From NCBI RefSeq assembly GCF_006717045.1, contig NZ_VFPH01000003.1, forward strand, positions 620,001-684,000: a stretch of 64,000 nt of DNA, read 5' to 3'. This document shows positions 1 to 8,774 of the stretch, one piece after another (within the stretch, counting starts at the first letter, position 1; each line of letters begins with the position of its first letter). The notes below the pieces were generated by a model, which saw only the letters and a program-made list of their open reading frames with translations, was not told where the DNA came from and made no database searches. This DNA is from Pseudonocardia cypriaca. GTDB lineage: Bacteria > Actinomycetota > Actinomycetes > Mycobacteriales > Pseudonocardiaceae. Made by a program: the position numbers and the translations under genes.

Positions 1-412
1 GCTGGCCGATCTGCACCTTGGTCTGCGCGAGCGCGGAGAGGCTCGTGGACTCGAGGCCCTCGGCACCCTCCAGTGCGGTGAGCATCTCCTCGGCCTCGGC
101 CTCGCTCTTGTTGAAGCCGATCTCGAGGACGCCGCGGTCGCCCTTGCGCTCACCCGCCACGAACAGCGTGGACTCGTCCCGTTCCTCGCGGAGGGCGTCG
201 GCGGTGCTCGCCACCCGCTCCCGTACGTCGAGCAGCTGGGTGCTCTGCCCGAGCTCGGCAGCTACCCCCGCCTGGTCGGAGACGCGCAGGACGCCGAGGA
301 CCAGAGCGAGCAGTGCGGGAACTATCCCGACAACCACAAGCTTGACGGTCAGCGTCCAGTTGCGCGGGTTCAGCCGCTCGGACCAGGGTTGCCTGGTCTC
401 GGTGCTGGTCAC
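1..412 (-). CDS. Nitrate/nitrite-sensing (NIT) sensor histidine kinase, N-terminal part
   Basis: Only the first 137 codons lie in the window; the gene runs off the left edge. A GTG start at 412 is preceded by an AGGGGGAC ribosome-binding stretch. A short polar N-terminus is followed by one membrane segment at about residues 22-42 (VKLVVVGIVPALLALVLGVL), then an extracytoplasmic helical region (about 45-137) with alternating charged heptads. This layout is typical of actinobacterial sensor kinases with a NIT domain, in which a helical external domain is followed by HAMP and kinase domains. The kinase part is outside the window, so the family call is inference from the N-terminus. It could equally be another sensor with a helical periplasmic-type domain. 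Confidence 0.65.
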   Translation of the reverse strand, partial: MTSTETRQPWSERLNPRNWTLTVKLVVVGIVPALLALVLGVLRVSDQAGVAAELGQSTQLLDVRERVASTADALREERDESTLFVAGERKGDRGVLEIGFNKSEAEAEEMLTALEGAEGLESTSLSALAQTKVQIGQ

Positions 413-787
413 GTCAACGTCCCCCTGTGGATTGCCGGCGACGATCTGCCGCACTCTGGCACGCACACGCAAGTATTCGCGAGTGCGGGCCGGACGAGCT
501 GCAGCCCCTGGTCGGTGGGTGGCCGGGTTCGGGCGTGATGCCCGGGCAACAAGAGCATCGGATCGATCCGTCGCGCCTTAGGTCGGGGGCGGACCGGTCG
601 GGTGTCCCGGCCCGCATCGTGCGCGCTCCGATCCGACACGCACCCTCTGGGGAAGGGTGTTGACCTACCGGACCCGGTACGATCGCGGTGGCGCACGTGT
701 GCTCTCGGACAGAGCCCGGGAAGTATAGCCCGAGTTCAGAGGGCCCCCATCCGTCGAGGTCGGCCATTGCCGATTCGTTCCCCCGAA
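413..787. other. Intergenic region between divergent genes
   Basis: About 375 bases between the minus-strand sensor kinase and the promoter of the XPB helicase. I see a short imperfect inverted repeat around 466-505 (GCACACGCAAG / CGCGAGTGCGG) that could belong to the sensor-kinase promoter. No convincing gene: the open frames on both strands have no ribosome-binding site and arginine/proline-rich shadow composition. Confidence 0.4.
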
Positions 788-815
788 TGGACCTGCGAAG
801 CACGCTGAGTAGCGT
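788..815 (+). promoter_or_regulatory. Candidate sigma-A-type promoter of the XPB helicase gene
   Basis: TGGACC (788-793), a 16-base spacer and TAGCGT (810-815) give a plausible -35/-10 pair. It lies 40 bases before the ATG and leaves a short leader containing the AAGGAG at 839-844. Read by eye, with no transcript evidence. Confidence 0.35.
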
Positions 816-855
816 CACCGGGGGCACCATTCGCCTGCAAGGAGTACCACCGCTC

Positions 856-2517
856 ATGACCGATGGGCCGCTCATCGTCCAGTCCGACAAGACGTTGTTG
901 CTCGAGGTCGACCACCCCGACGCCCCGGCGGCGCGCGGCGCGATCGCGCCCTTCGCCGAGCTCGAGCGCGCCCCGGAGCACGTCCACACCTACCGGGTCA
1001 CCCCGCTCGCCCTGTGGAACGCCCGTGCAGCGGGCCACGACGCCGAGCAGGTCGTCGACGCGCTGGTCCGCTACTCGCGCTACGCGGTCCCGCAGCCCCT
1101 GCTCGTCGACGTCGTCGACACGATGGGCCGCTACGGGCGCCTGCAGCTCACCCACTCCCCCGTCCACGGTCTCGTCATGGTCGCGCTCGACCGGGCGGTG
1201 CTCGAGGAGGTGCTGCGGCAGAAGAAGATCGCGCCGCTGCTCGGCGCCCGCATCGACGACGACACGGTGATCGTGCACCCCTCGGAGCGCGGCCACCTCA
1301 AGCAGGCGCTGCTCAAGATCGGCTGGCCGGCCGAGGACCTCGCCGGCTACGTCGACGGCGAGGCGCACCCGATCGCACTGGCCGAGGACGGCTGGTCGTT
1401 GCGCGGTTACCAGCGCGAGGCCGTCGAGGGGTTCTGGGCGGGCGGCTCCGGTGTCGTCGTGCTGCCCTGCGGGGCCGGCAAGACGCTCGTGGGCGCGGCG
1501 GCGATGGCGGAGGCCCAGGCCACCACGCTGATCCTCGTCACCAACACGGTGGCCGGCCGGCAGTGGAAGCGCGAGCTCGTGGCGCGCACCAGCCTCACCG
1601 AGGAGGAGATCGGCGAGTACTCCGGCGAGCGCAAGGAGATCCGCCCGGTCACGATCGCGACCTACCAGGTGATGACGCGCAAGAGCAAGGGCGAGTACAA
1701 GCACCTCGACCTGTTCGACTCCCGGGACTGGGGGTTGATCATCTACGACGAGGTGCACCTGCTGCCGGCCCCGGTCTTCCGGATGACGGCCGACCTGCAG
1801 TCGCGGCGGCGCCTCGGCCTCACGGCCACCCTCGTCCGCGAGGACGGGCGCGAGGGCGACGTCTTCTCCCTCATCGGCCCGAAGCGCTACGACGCGCCGT
1901 GGCGCGACATCGAGCAGCAGGGCTGGATCGCACCGGCGGAGTGCACCGAGGTGCGGGTCACGCTCACCGACAACGAGCGGATGGGCTACGCGGTCACCGA
2001 GGCCGAGGAGCGCTACCGCGTGGCGTCCACGGCGCACACGAAGCTCGCCGTCGTGAAGGGCATCCTCGACCGCCACCCCGGCGAGCCCGCGCTCGTCATC
2101 GGGGCGTACCTCGAGCAGCTGGAGGAGCTGGGGCAGGTGCTCGACGCCCCCGTGATCCAGGGCTCCACGAAGAACCGGGAGCGGGAGGCGCTGTACGACT
2201 CCTTCCGCCGCGGCGAGCTGCCGGTGCTGGTCGTGAGCAAGGTGGCCAACTTCTCCATCGACCTGCCGGAGGCGAGCGTCGCCATCCAGGTCTCCGGCAC
2301 CTTCGGGTCGCGCCAGGAGGAGGCGCAGCGGCTCGGCAGGCTGCTGCGACCCAAGGCCGACGGCCGGCAGGCGCACTTCTACTCGGTGGTCTCGCGCGAC
2401 ACGCTCGACACCGACTACGCAGCGCACCGGCAGCGGTTCCTCGCGGAACAGGGTTACGCCTACCGGATCGTCGACGCCGACGATCTGCTCGGACCCGCTG
2501 TGCCGGACGTGAGCTGA
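856..2517 (+). CDS. XPB/Ssl2-type superfamily II DNA helicase
   Basis: A 553-residue ATP-dependent 3'-5' DNA helicase of the bacterial XPB family, expected to act in DNA repair. The N-terminal 180 residues match the XPB damage-recognition-like region. Visible helicase motifs are Walker A CGAGKT (about 205-210), the DEVH box (298-301), LTAT (322-325) followed by the XPB-specific VRED (327-330), and motif VI EEAQRLGRLLRPK near residue 475. The ATG at 856 has AAGGAG 11 bases upstream; longer in-frame versions add low-complexity sequence and were rejected. It stands alone, with no nuclease partner such as Bax1. Length and motif order are normal for actinobacterial members. Confidence 0.93.
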   Translation: MTDGPLIVQSDKTLLLEVDHPDAPAARGAIAPFAELERAPEHVHTYRVTPLALWNARAAGHDAEQVVDALVRYSRYAVPQPLLVDVVDTMGRYGRLQLTHSPVHGLVMVALDRAVLEEVLRQKKIAPLLGARIDDDTVIVHPSERGHLKQALLKIGWPAEDLAGYVDGEAHPIALAEDGWSLRGYQREAVEGFWAGGSGVVVLPCGAGKTLVGAAAMAEAQATTLILVTNTVAGRQWKRELVARTSLTEEEIGEYSGERKEIRPVTIATYQVMTRKSKGEYKHLDLFDSRDWGLIIYDEVHLLPAPVFRMTADLQSRRRLGLTATLVREDGREGDVFSLIGPKRYDAPWRDIEQQGWIAPAECTEVRVTLTDNERMGYAVTEAEERYRVASTAHTKLAVVKGILDRHPGEPALVIGAYLEQLEELGQVLDAPVIQGSTKNREREALYDSFRRGELPVLVVSKVANFSIDLPEASVAIQVSGTFGSRQEEAQRLGRLLRPKADGRQAHFYSVVSRDTLDTDYAAHRQRFLAEQGYAYRIVDADDLLGPAVPDVS

Positions 2518-2620
2518 ACGGGCGGAGTACGCGTATCTGGGTCACCCGGTCCGGTGTCCTAGGTGTGCAGGAAGTCCGTACAGGTAGGACACTGACGGCG
2601 CCCACGCCCAGGGAGCGGTC

Positions 2621-2824
2621 ATCAGCACACTCGGCTGGATCATCGTGGTGGCCGCGGCCTGGCTCGCCGTCGCCACGCTCGTAGGCGTGCTCGTCGGGCG
2701 GGTCGTCCGGGAGCGCGACCGCCAGGTTCCCCCCGCGCCCGTCCCACCTCCGGTGCCCGACAAGAGCACCGGGAGGCACGCGTCCTCGCGCCGGGTGCCC
2801 GGGTGGGGCAGGCGACGGTCATGA
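2621..2824 (+). CDS. Possible small membrane protein with non-canonical start
   Basis: A frame of up to 67 residues holds one hydrophobic helix (GWIIVVAAAWLAVATLVGVL, about 5-24), then an arginine-rich stretch and a proline-rich tail. This is a believable single-pass protein with a cytoplasmic basic tail. GGGAG lies just before 2621, but the codon there is ATC and no ATG, GTG or TTG occurs in frame before the helix. The next upstream in-frame codon of interest is a TAG stop. It may use ATC, start at an internal GTG (2645), or be a decayed gene. Low confidence; no family recognised. Confidence 0.3.
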   Translation: MSTLGWIIVVAAAWLAVATLVGVLVGRVVRERDRQVPPAPVPPPVPDKSTGRHASSRRVPGWGRRRS

Positions 2825-2886
2825 CCGCATGACCCCCTCTGCATTCGGGGCTGTCGGAGGCCCGTGACCTGTGTCATCGTCCGCGG

Positions 2887-4068
2887 ATGGCGTCGAGGGA
2901 TGAAGCCGCGGCGGAGCGGGTCCTCGGGCAGGAGCACCTTCTCAACACGCTGCTGGCCGAGCGCGACGGGCTGCTGTCGGTGCTCGACCGGGTGCTCGCG
3001 CTGCACGGCACCGCCCGGTTGATCCGCGATGCCGCGGGGGCGGAAGCGGGGTTCGTCGCCGAGGTCGAGGGCACGTCCCAGGCCGTCATCAGGTGGCTCG
3101 CCGGCAACCGCACCGACTCCCTGCAGGACCTCGCCGTGCCGAGCGGGCAGGGCGTCGGCGGCCGGGTACTGGCGCTGGGCCGCCCGGTTCGGGTCAGCGA
3201 CTACGTCACGGCGCGCAGCATCACCCACCAGTTCGACGGGCTCGTGAGCCGCGAGGACATGTCGGCGATGCTCGCGGTGCCGGTCCTGGACGACCGCCCG
3301 GGGAGCACGCGCACGGTCGCGGTGGCGTACGCGGCTCTGCGGGGCCCCGGCGAGTTCGGTGACGACGCCGTCCGGGCGGTGCAGGCGGTGGCCGCCGACG
3401 CGGCCCGCGCGCTGCGCCTCGCGGACCGGGCAGCGCTGGTCCGTGCCACCGCGGTGGCCGCGGAACGGCAGCGGATGCAGGCGGCCCTGCACGACTCGGT
3501 CGGGGCGATGCTCTTCTCGATCGGCGCCCAGGTCCGCGACCTGCGCTCGACGCTGCCGGACAACCCGGTCCTGCGTTCCCGGCTGGGCCGGCTGGAGTCC
3601 GACATCTCGGCTGCGTCTCTCGCGCTCCGGGAGGCGCTGCTCGCCCTCGCCGAGTCGAGCCCGGAGCGCGCCCTGCCGATCGAGATCGCGGAGCACTGCC
3701 GCAGCTTCGAGGCACGCACCGGCGTGCCGGCGCGGTTCGTGCAGCTCGGGCCCGTCCCGCCCCTGGACGCCGAACGCACGACACTCCTGATCAGCGCCGT
3801 CCGGGAGGGCCTGCTCAACGTCGAGAAGCACGCCGACGCCGCAACCGTCGTGGTCAGCCTCGGCGAGGTGGACGGCGGGATCCAGGTCGCGGTGGCCGAC
3901 GACGGCGTCGCCCGCAACGCCGAAGGGACCGAGCCGGAGGAAGGCAGCGGCCTGGGGATCCGGCTGCTGGCGGAGAAGGCGGCCCGGCTCGGTGGCCGGG
4001 CCAGCCTCGTGCACGACGAGGACGGCGGCACGACCCTTCGGCTGCTCGTGCCGGGCCCGCCGCGATGA
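2887..4068 (+). CDS. GAF-domain sensor histidine kinase (HisKA_3 type)
   Basis: A 393-residue cytoplasmic sensor kinase with no membrane segment. A coiled N-terminus (1-35) leads into a GAF domain (about 38-180). A dimerisation and phosphoacceptor helix follows, with AAERQRMQAALHDSVG placing the phosphorylated His at 202, and then an HATPase_c domain with an N-box (LLNVEKHA, about 310-317) and G-box GSGLGIRLL near 360. HisKA_3 kinases pair with NarL/LuxR regulators, and one follows 55 bases downstream. The start at 2887 has no clear ribosome-binding site. The GAF ligand cannot be read from sequence. The liv-type transporter operon just downstream is a possible target, by position only. Confidence 0.88.
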   Translation: MASRDEAAAERVLGQEHLLNTLLAERDGLLSVLDRVLALHGTARLIRDAAGAEAGFVAEVEGTSQAVIRWLAGNRTDSLQDLAVPSGQGVGGRVLALGRPVRVSDYVTARSITHQFDGLVSREDMSAMLAVPVLDDRPGSTRTVAVAYAALRGPGEFGDDAVRAVQAVAADAARALRLADRAALVRATAVAAERQRMQAALHDSVGAMLFSIGAQVRDLRSTLPDNPVLRSRLGRLESDISAASLALREALLALAESSPERALPIEIAEHCRSFEARTGVPARFVQLGPVPPLDAERTTLLISAVREGLLNVEKHADAATVVVSLGEVDGGIQVAVADDGVARNAEGTEPEEGSGLGIRLLAEKAARLGGRASLVHDEDGGTTLRLLVPGPPR

Positions 4069-4123
4069 GCGAGCGTGAGCCGGCGAACCGGTGTCCCAGG
4101 CCGAGCGTCGGCGAGGCCGTGCG

Positions 4124-4747
4124 ATGAGCCCGGCTCGGGTCATGGTGGTGGACGACCACCCGGTCGTCCGCGACGGCGTTGCGCTGCTGCTGCGCAACGA
4201 GCCGGCGCTGGTCGTCGTCGGGTCGGCCGAGAGCGGGCGCGCGGCACTCGAACGGGCCGCGGCGCTGCGCCCCGACCTGGTGCTGCTCGACCTGCGGCTG
4301 CCCGACATGCTCGCGCCCGAGGTGGTGTCGGGGCTGCGCGCGGCGGTACCGGCAGCACGGGTGGTGGTCTTCACCGCGCACGGCGACCACCACGGCGTGC
4401 AGGCAGCTCTCGACGCCGGGGCGCACGGCGCCTTGCTCAAGGACGCCGCCGTCACCGACCTCGTGGCGGCACTGCGCCGCGTGCTGCGCGGCGAGCGGGT
4501 CTGCGACCCGCGGATGGTGCGGGACGAGGACGCCAGCCGATCCGCCGTGGCGCGCAGCGGGCTCACCCGGCGCGAGTACGAGGTGCTGCGCCTCGCCGCG
4601 CAGGGCCGGACCAACCCGGAGATCGCCGAGACCACCGGCCTGGCGCGCAACACGGTGAAGACCTACCTGCAGTCCGCGCTGCACAAGCTGGGCGCCCGCA
4701 ACCGGGTGGAGGCGATCGGCAAGGCGAGCGAGGCGGGTCTCCTGTAG
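4124..4747 (+). CDS. NarL/FixJ-family response regulator
   Basis: A 207-residue DNA-binding response regulator. The receiver domain (1-120) shows the acidic pair D10/D11, phospho-acceptor D56 in VLLDLRLPD, a T in VVFTAHG and K near 107. The LuxR-type HTH is at about 140-207 (GLTRREYEVLRLAAQGRTNPEIAE, then NTVKTYLQSALHKLG). ATG at 4124 is preferred over the in-frame GTG at 4091 because GCGAGG sits 8 bases upstream and the receiver begins at once. It is the cognate partner of the GAF kinase just upstream. Confidence 0.92.
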   Translation: MSPARVMVVDDHPVVRDGVALLLRNEPALVVVGSAESGRAALERAAALRPDLVLLDLRLPDMLAPEVVSGLRAAVPAARVVVFTAHGDHHGVQAALDAGAHGALLKDAAVTDLVAALRRVLRGERVCDPRMVRDEDASRSAVARSGLTRREYEVLRLAAQGRTNPEIAETTGLARNTVKTYLQSALHKLGARNRVEAIGKASEAGLL

Positions 4748-4759
4748 CTGAGTTGCGGG

Positions 4760-4775
4760 GCGTTCCGCGGAACGC
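4760..4775. promoter_or_regulatory. 16-bp perfect palindrome downstream of the response regulator
   Basis: GCGTTCCGCGGAACGC begins 13 bases after the regulator stop codon and about 250 bases before livF. The perfect, loop-less symmetry is more like a protein-binding site than a terminator. A binding site for the NarL-type regulator upstream of the liv operon is one possibility; this is inference only. Confidence 0.3.
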
Positions 4776-5023
4776 GGCTGCTGTGGCGTTGTGGTGGCGA
4801 AGCGATCCGGTGGGCGCGCCGGCACGGTGCGTGGCTCCTCGTGTGCGGTGCGCGACTCGTCGATAACGTGTCGTCAACATCCGGCCACCCCTCTCCACGT
4901 GGGGGTGGTTCGCCCGGAACGTCCACACCACGATGTGGCGGCCGCCACAGGGCGGCCGGAGGCGAAGGGGCCTTGGGTGGCGCTACGACGAGGTGCGGCA
5001 CACGCGCGGCGGGTGTGGTCGCG

Positions 5024-5830
5024 ATGCTGAACGTGCGCGGGCTGTCGGTGCGCTACGGGCGCTCCGTGCGCGCCCTCGAGGACGTGGACGTCGAGGTCGG
5101 CAACGGCGTGCTCGCGGTGCTGGGCGGCAACGGGGCGGGGAAGTCGACGCTGCTGCGGACCGTCTCGGGAACGGTCCGGATGCACGGCGGGGCCGTCACC
5201 TCGGGCGAGGTCCTCGTCGACGGCACGCGGGTCGATCAGATGGACCCGGCCGCCATCGTCCGCCGCGGGGTGGTCGCGGTCCCCGAGGGCAGGCAGGTCT
5301 TCGCCCGGATGACGGTGGAGGAGAACCTGCGCGCGGGCGGCCTCGGTGCCAGGTCGGCTGCCGCCCGCGCGTCCGCCCGCGCGCGCGTGCACGAGCTCTT
5401 CCCGGTGCTCGTGGAGCGGGCACGCCAGCGCGCCGGTCTGCTGTCCGGCGGCGAGCAGCAGATGCTCGCGATCGGCAGGGCCCTGATGTCCGGGCCCCGG
5501 CTGCTCCTGCTCGACGAGCCGTCGCTCGGGCTCGCGCCGCAGATGGTGGCACGCATCGCGGCCATCGTCCGCGACATCCACGCCCAGGGCACGGCGGTCG
5601 TGCTCGTCGAGCAGAACGCGACGATGGCCCTGCAGGTGGCCGACCACGCCGTTGCGCTGGAGGTGGGGCGCGTCGCGCTCGCCGGGCCGGCTTCGGAGCT
5701 GGCTGCGAGCGACGAGGTGCAGCGGCTCTACCTCGGCGGGCATGCCGAGTCGGCCGAGCAGGCGGCGGCCGAGGCACGCGAGGCGGAGCGGCAGCTGTCC
5801 GGACGGACGCTGGCGCGGTGGACCTCATGA
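5024..5830 (+). CDS. livF: Branched-chain amino acid-type ABC transporter ATP-binding protein (LivF-like)
   Basis: A 268-residue ATPase, first gene of a five-gene transport operon. Motifs: Walker A GGNGAGKS (34-41), Q-loop/PEGRQVF region near 87, signature LSGGEQQ near 140, Walker B LLLLDEPSLGL and the switch region VLVEQN. The form EGRQVFARMTVEENL is characteristic of LivF rather than LivG. ATG 5024 begins the conserved fold directly; an in-frame GTG at 5015 is an alternative. The C-terminal 30 residues are Ala/Glu-rich and likely disordered. The true substrate (branched-chain amino acids, urea or amides) cannot be told from the ATPase. Confidence 0.9.
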   Translation: MLNVRGLSVRYGRSVRALEDVDVEVGNGVLAVLGGNGAGKSTLLRTVSGTVRMHGGAVTSGEVLVDGTRVDQMDPAAIVRRGVVAVPEGRQVFARMTVEENLRAGGLGARSAAARASARARVHELFPVLVERARQRAGLLSGGEQQMLAIGRALMSGPRLLLLDEPSLGLAPQMVARIAAIVRDIHAQGTAVVLVEQNATMALQVADHAVALEVGRVALAGPASELAASDEVQRLYLGGHAESAEQAAAEAREAERQLSGRTLARWTS

Positions 5831-5883
5831 CGGTGCTGGACCGCCTCCATTTCGCTCCGCCGAGCGGCGAGGCACCGTCATGA
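5827..5883 (+). CDS. Tiny 18-codon ORF bridging livF and livG
   Basis: An ATG at 5827 overlaps the livF stop as ATGA and opens an 18-residue frame (MTVLDRLHFAPPSGEAPS). Its own stop overlaps the livG ATG as ATGA at 5880-5883. Both joints have the geometry of translational coupling, so the mini-ORF could carry ribosomes from livF into livG across an otherwise untranslated gap. No peptide function is suggested; it may be chance. Confidence 0.35.
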   Translation: MTVLDRLHFAPPSGEAPS

Positions 5884-6713
5884 CAGCAGACACGGCTCGC
5901 GCCGGCACGGAGCCGCTGACCGACCGCGCTGACGTCCCGGAGCTGCGGGTCGAGGGGGTGAGCCTGCGCTTCGCCGGTGTGACCGCCCTCGACGACGTGT
6001 CGTTCACCGTGCGCCCCGGCACCGTCCACGCCCTGATCGGGCCGAACGGTGCGGGCAAGTCGAGTTGCTTCAACGTGATCTGCGGGGTCTACCGGCCGAC
6101 GGCCGGCCGGGTCCGGCTCGGTGACAGCGTCCTGACCGGGATGCCTCCGCACCGCATGGCCCGGCTGGGCATCGGTCGCTCGTTCCAGAACATCGCGCTG
6201 TCCCAACACTCGACCGTGCTGGACAACGTCCTGCTGGGTCGCCACTCGCTCACCCGCGGCGGGTTCCTGTCGGGCGGCCTGCGGTTGCCGTGGGTCGCCC
6301 GGCAGGAGCGGGTGCACACGCGGCGCGCAGCCGATATCTGCGAGTTCCTGGGCATCGCCGACCGGCTGCACACGCCCGTGTCCGCCCTGCCGTACGGCGT
6401 GGCGAAGCTCGTGGACGTCGCCCGCGCGCTGGCCGTCGAGCCGCGCGTGCTGCTGCTCGACGAGCCCGCCGCCGGCCTCAACGCGGTGGAGACCGCCGTC
6501 ATGGCGAGCACCATCCGCGCCCTGCGCGACGCGCTGGGCATATCGGTGCTGCTGGTCGAACACGACATGGGCCTGGTCATGGGCATCGCCGACCGCGTCA
6601 GCGTGCTCGACTTCGGCCGGCTCATCGCCGACGGCGAGCCGGCGGCCGTGCAGCGCGATCCCGAGGTCGTCCGCGCCTACCTCGGCGCCGCCGACGAGGA
6701 GGAGCCCCGGTGA
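5880..6713 (+). CDS. livG: ABC transporter ATP-binding protein (LivG-like)
   Basis: A 277-residue ATPase, second subunit of the liv-type importer. About 22 variable residues precede the ABC domain. Walker A is GPNGAGKS (54-61), GRSFQNIALSQHSTVLDNVLLG is typical of LivG, the signature is a divergent LPYGVAK, and Walker B is LLLLDEPAAGLN followed by LLVEHDMG. ATG at 5880 has GGCGAGGCACCGTC upstream and overlaps a mini-ORF. The weakened signature motif is usual for LivG. It overlaps livH by 4 bases. Confidence 0.92.
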   Translation: MTADTARAGTEPLTDRADVPELRVEGVSLRFAGVTALDDVSFTVRPGTVHALIGPNGAGKSSCFNVICGVYRPTAGRVRLGDSVLTGMPPHRMARLGIGRSFQNIALSQHSTVLDNVLLGRHSLTRGGFLSGGLRLPWVARQERVHTRRAADICEFLGIADRLHTPVSALPYGVAKLVDVARALAVEPRVLLLDEPAAGLNAVETAVMASTIRALRDALGISVLLVEHDMGLVMGIADRVSVLDFGRLIADGEPAAVQRDPEVVRAYLGAADEEEPR

Positions 6714-7588
6714 GCACCTTCGTCCAGCTCCTCGTGAACGGCCTGGGCAAGGGCGCGGTGTACGCGCTGCTCGCGCTGGGCTTCGTGGTGATCTACAAGG
6801 CCACCGAGGTGATCAACTTCGCGCACGGTTCGCTGGCCCTGATCGGCGGCTACCTCGTCGCCGTCACCGTCGACACGCTCGGATTCCCGCTGGCCGCCGC
6901 GCTCGGGATCCTCGGCGCAGGACTCGCAGCCCTGCTGATGGAGCGGTTGCTGCTCTCGCGCAGCCGGTTCGCCACCCCCGACAGCCTCGCGCTGCTCACG
7001 ATCGGCGTCGACGTCGTGATCGTCGAGGACATCTTCCGCAGGCTCGGCACCACCGTGCCGTACCTGGGCGCCCCGTGGGACGCCCAGCCGATCCAGCTGG
7101 GGGGCGTCACGCTCTTCAGCACCCAACTGGTGGCGCTGGTCGTCGGGTTGGTGCTGATCACGGCGTTCTTCCTGGCCTTCCGGTTCACGAACTGGGGCAT
7201 CGCGATGCGCGCCCAGGCGGAGAACCGCGAGGCCGCGGCGCTCATGGGCATCCGGAGCTCGGGCGTGACGGCCACGGCATGGCTGGTGGCGGGGGCGCTC
7301 GCCGGGGTGGCCGTCATGTTCATCGTCACCCAGGACTTCTCCGGCACCGGGCTCTCCCGCAGTACGCATGCCATCGCGTTCGCCGCGTTCCCGGCCGCGA
7401 TCATCGGCGGGCTCGACTCGACGGCGGGTGCCGTGGTCGGCGGCGTGATCGTCGGCCTGACGCAGGCGCTCACCGAGGTGTACGTGTCCATCCCGTTCGC
7501 GAAGGTGGCCGTCTTCCTCGTGATGCTCGTCGTGCTGGTCGTGCGGCCGGCCGGGCTCTTCGGCACGAGGGAGCTGACCCGTGTCTGA
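6710..7588 (+). CDS. livH: Branched-chain amino acid-type ABC transporter permease (LivH-like)
   Basis: A 292-residue inner-membrane permease starting at GTG 6710, with GTGA overlapping the livG stop. Eight or so hydrophobic helices are visible. The conserved N-terminal ALLALGFVVIYKATEVINFAHG and C-terminal AFPAAIIGGLDSTAGAVVGG motifs of LivH are both present, the second being the EAA-like loop that contacts the ATPases. It ends with VVLVVRPAGLFG, the usual family C-terminus. The start is forced by coupling. Confidence 0.93.
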   Translation: MSTFVQLLVNGLGKGAVYALLALGFVVIYKATEVINFAHGSLALIGGYLVAVTVDTLGFPLAAALGILGAGLAALLMERLLLSRSRFATPDSLALLTIGVDVVIVEDIFRRLGTTVPYLGAPWDAQPIQLGGVTLFSTQLVALVVGLVLITAFFLAFRFTNWGIAMRAQAENREAAALMGIRSSGVTATAWLVAGALAGVAVMFIVTQDFSGTGLSRSTHAIAFAAFPAAIIGGLDSTAGAVVGGVIVGLTQALTEVYVSIPFAKVAVFLVMLVVLVVRPAGLFGTRELTRV

Positions 7589-8774
7589 CGTGGTCACAGC
7601 GGTGCACGCGACCGCGGCTCCGTCGCCCCGGTCGCGGCGCGGATCCGTGCTGCGGGCCCTCGCCTGGGCGGCGCTGCTGCTCGTCCTGCTCGCGCTGCCG
7701 CTCTACGTCGGGCCGGGCCTGCTGTCCGCGGGCCAGTACGTGATGGTCGGGGCCGTCGGCGCGATCGGGCTCACGCTGGTCATCGGCCAGGCCGGGCAGC
7801 TCTCCCTGGCCCACGCGTTCTTCCTGCTGGTCGGGGGCACGTCCTACGCGGTGCTGGCCGGCGAGACCGAGCAGGCCGGCAGCGAGTTCATCGTCGGGCT
7901 GGGCCTTCCCCCGCTGCTCGCCCTCGTCGGCGCGGTCGCGGTGTCGGCGCTGGCCGGGTTCGCGTTCGCACCGGTGGCGGGCCGGCTCAAGGGCATCTAC
8001 CTGGGCGTGGCGTCGCTGGCGCTGGTGTTCCTCGGCTTCTACCTCGGGCAGGCGCTGCCGATGCTGACCGGTGGCGCAGCGAGCGGTCGCAACCCGGAGC
8101 CGTTCTCGCTGTTCGGGTTCGCCTTCAGCAACGAGGGCTACCTCGCCGTTCTCGGCGTACCTTTCCGGCAGTCCGAACGGCTCTGGTACCTGTTCCTGGC
8201 GTTCACCGCCATCGCGTTCGTGCTGGCGCGTGGTGCCGTGCGCAGCCGGGCGGGCCGGGCGTGGCGGGCGGTGCGCGACCACGAGGCGGCCGCCGCCGTG
8301 ATGGGCGTCAACGTGCTGGGGGCCAAGGCCGCGGCCTTCGCGGTGAGCGCGGCGTACGCGGGGCTGGCCGGCGTGATGGTGACGCTCTGGCTGGGGTTGC
8401 TCAAGCCGGACGAGAGCGAGTTCGGCACGTACGGCCTCAACACCTCGATCGCCTTCCTCGCGATGGCGATCATCGGCGGGCTCGGCTCGATCCCGGGCGC
8501 CGTCATCGGCGCGTTGGTCGTCTACGGCACGCCGCAGGTGCTCACGCTGTTCGCCGACGAGCTCGGACTGGGCGACACGCTCGGCGGGCTGTCCCCGACG
8601 GTGATCAGCCTCTACGTCTACGGCGTCGCCGTGATCCTCGTGGTGCTGTTCGAGCCGGGCGGGCTGGCGGCGATCGGCCGCCGGATCGCCGCTTTCGTGA
8701 CGCGCAGGCGCCATTCCGACGAGACCGCGGCAACGGCGCCGCGGCCGGCACCCCCAGGAGAGGACCGATCATGA
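7581..8774 (+). CDS. livM: Branched-chain amino acid-type ABC transporter permease (LivM-like)
   Basis: A 397-residue permease partner of LivH, overlapping it by 8 bases at a GTG start. A basic N-terminus of about 20 residues leads into roughly ten membrane helices. Family landmarks are GLTLVIGQAGQLSLAHAFF near the N-terminus, GRAWRAVRDHEAAAAVMGVNV in the cytoplasmic loop and AIIGGLGSIPGAVIGA near the C-terminus. A charged tail of about 30 residues follows. It ends in an ATGA overlap with the substrate-binding protein gene, so all five genes probably form one transcript. Confidence 0.92.
   Translation: MSDVVTAVHATAAPSPRSRRGSVLRALAWAALLLVLLALPLYVGPGLLSAGQYVMVGAVGAIGLTLVIGQAGQLSLAHAFFLLVGGTSYAVLAGETEQAGSEFIVGLGLPPLLALVGAVAVSALAGFAFAPVAGRLKGIYLGVASLALVFLGFYLGQALPMLTGGAASGRNPEPFSLFGFAFSNEGYLAVLGVPFRQSERLWYLFLAFTAIAFVLARGAVRSRAGRAWRAVRDHEAAAAVMGVNVLGAKAAAFAVSAAYAGLAGVMVTLWLGLLKPDESEFGTYGLNTSIAFLAMAIIGGLGSIPGAVIGALVVYGTPQVLTLFADELGLGDTLGGLSPTVISLYVYGVAVILVVLFEPGGLAAIGRRIAAFVTRRRHSDETAATAPRPAPPGEDRS

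Noticed and set aside
856..2517. XPB helicase as part of a defence island
   Set aside because: Complete housekeeping-type actinobacterial XPB with no nuclease or restriction partner next to it.
2542..4653. 703-codon open frame antisense to the sensor kinase and response regulator
   Set aside because: Arg/Ala/Pro/Ser-rich shadow frame opposite two well-supported genes; no ribosome-binding site or domain. The same applies to long antisense frames opposite XPB, groEL and the AAA ATPase.
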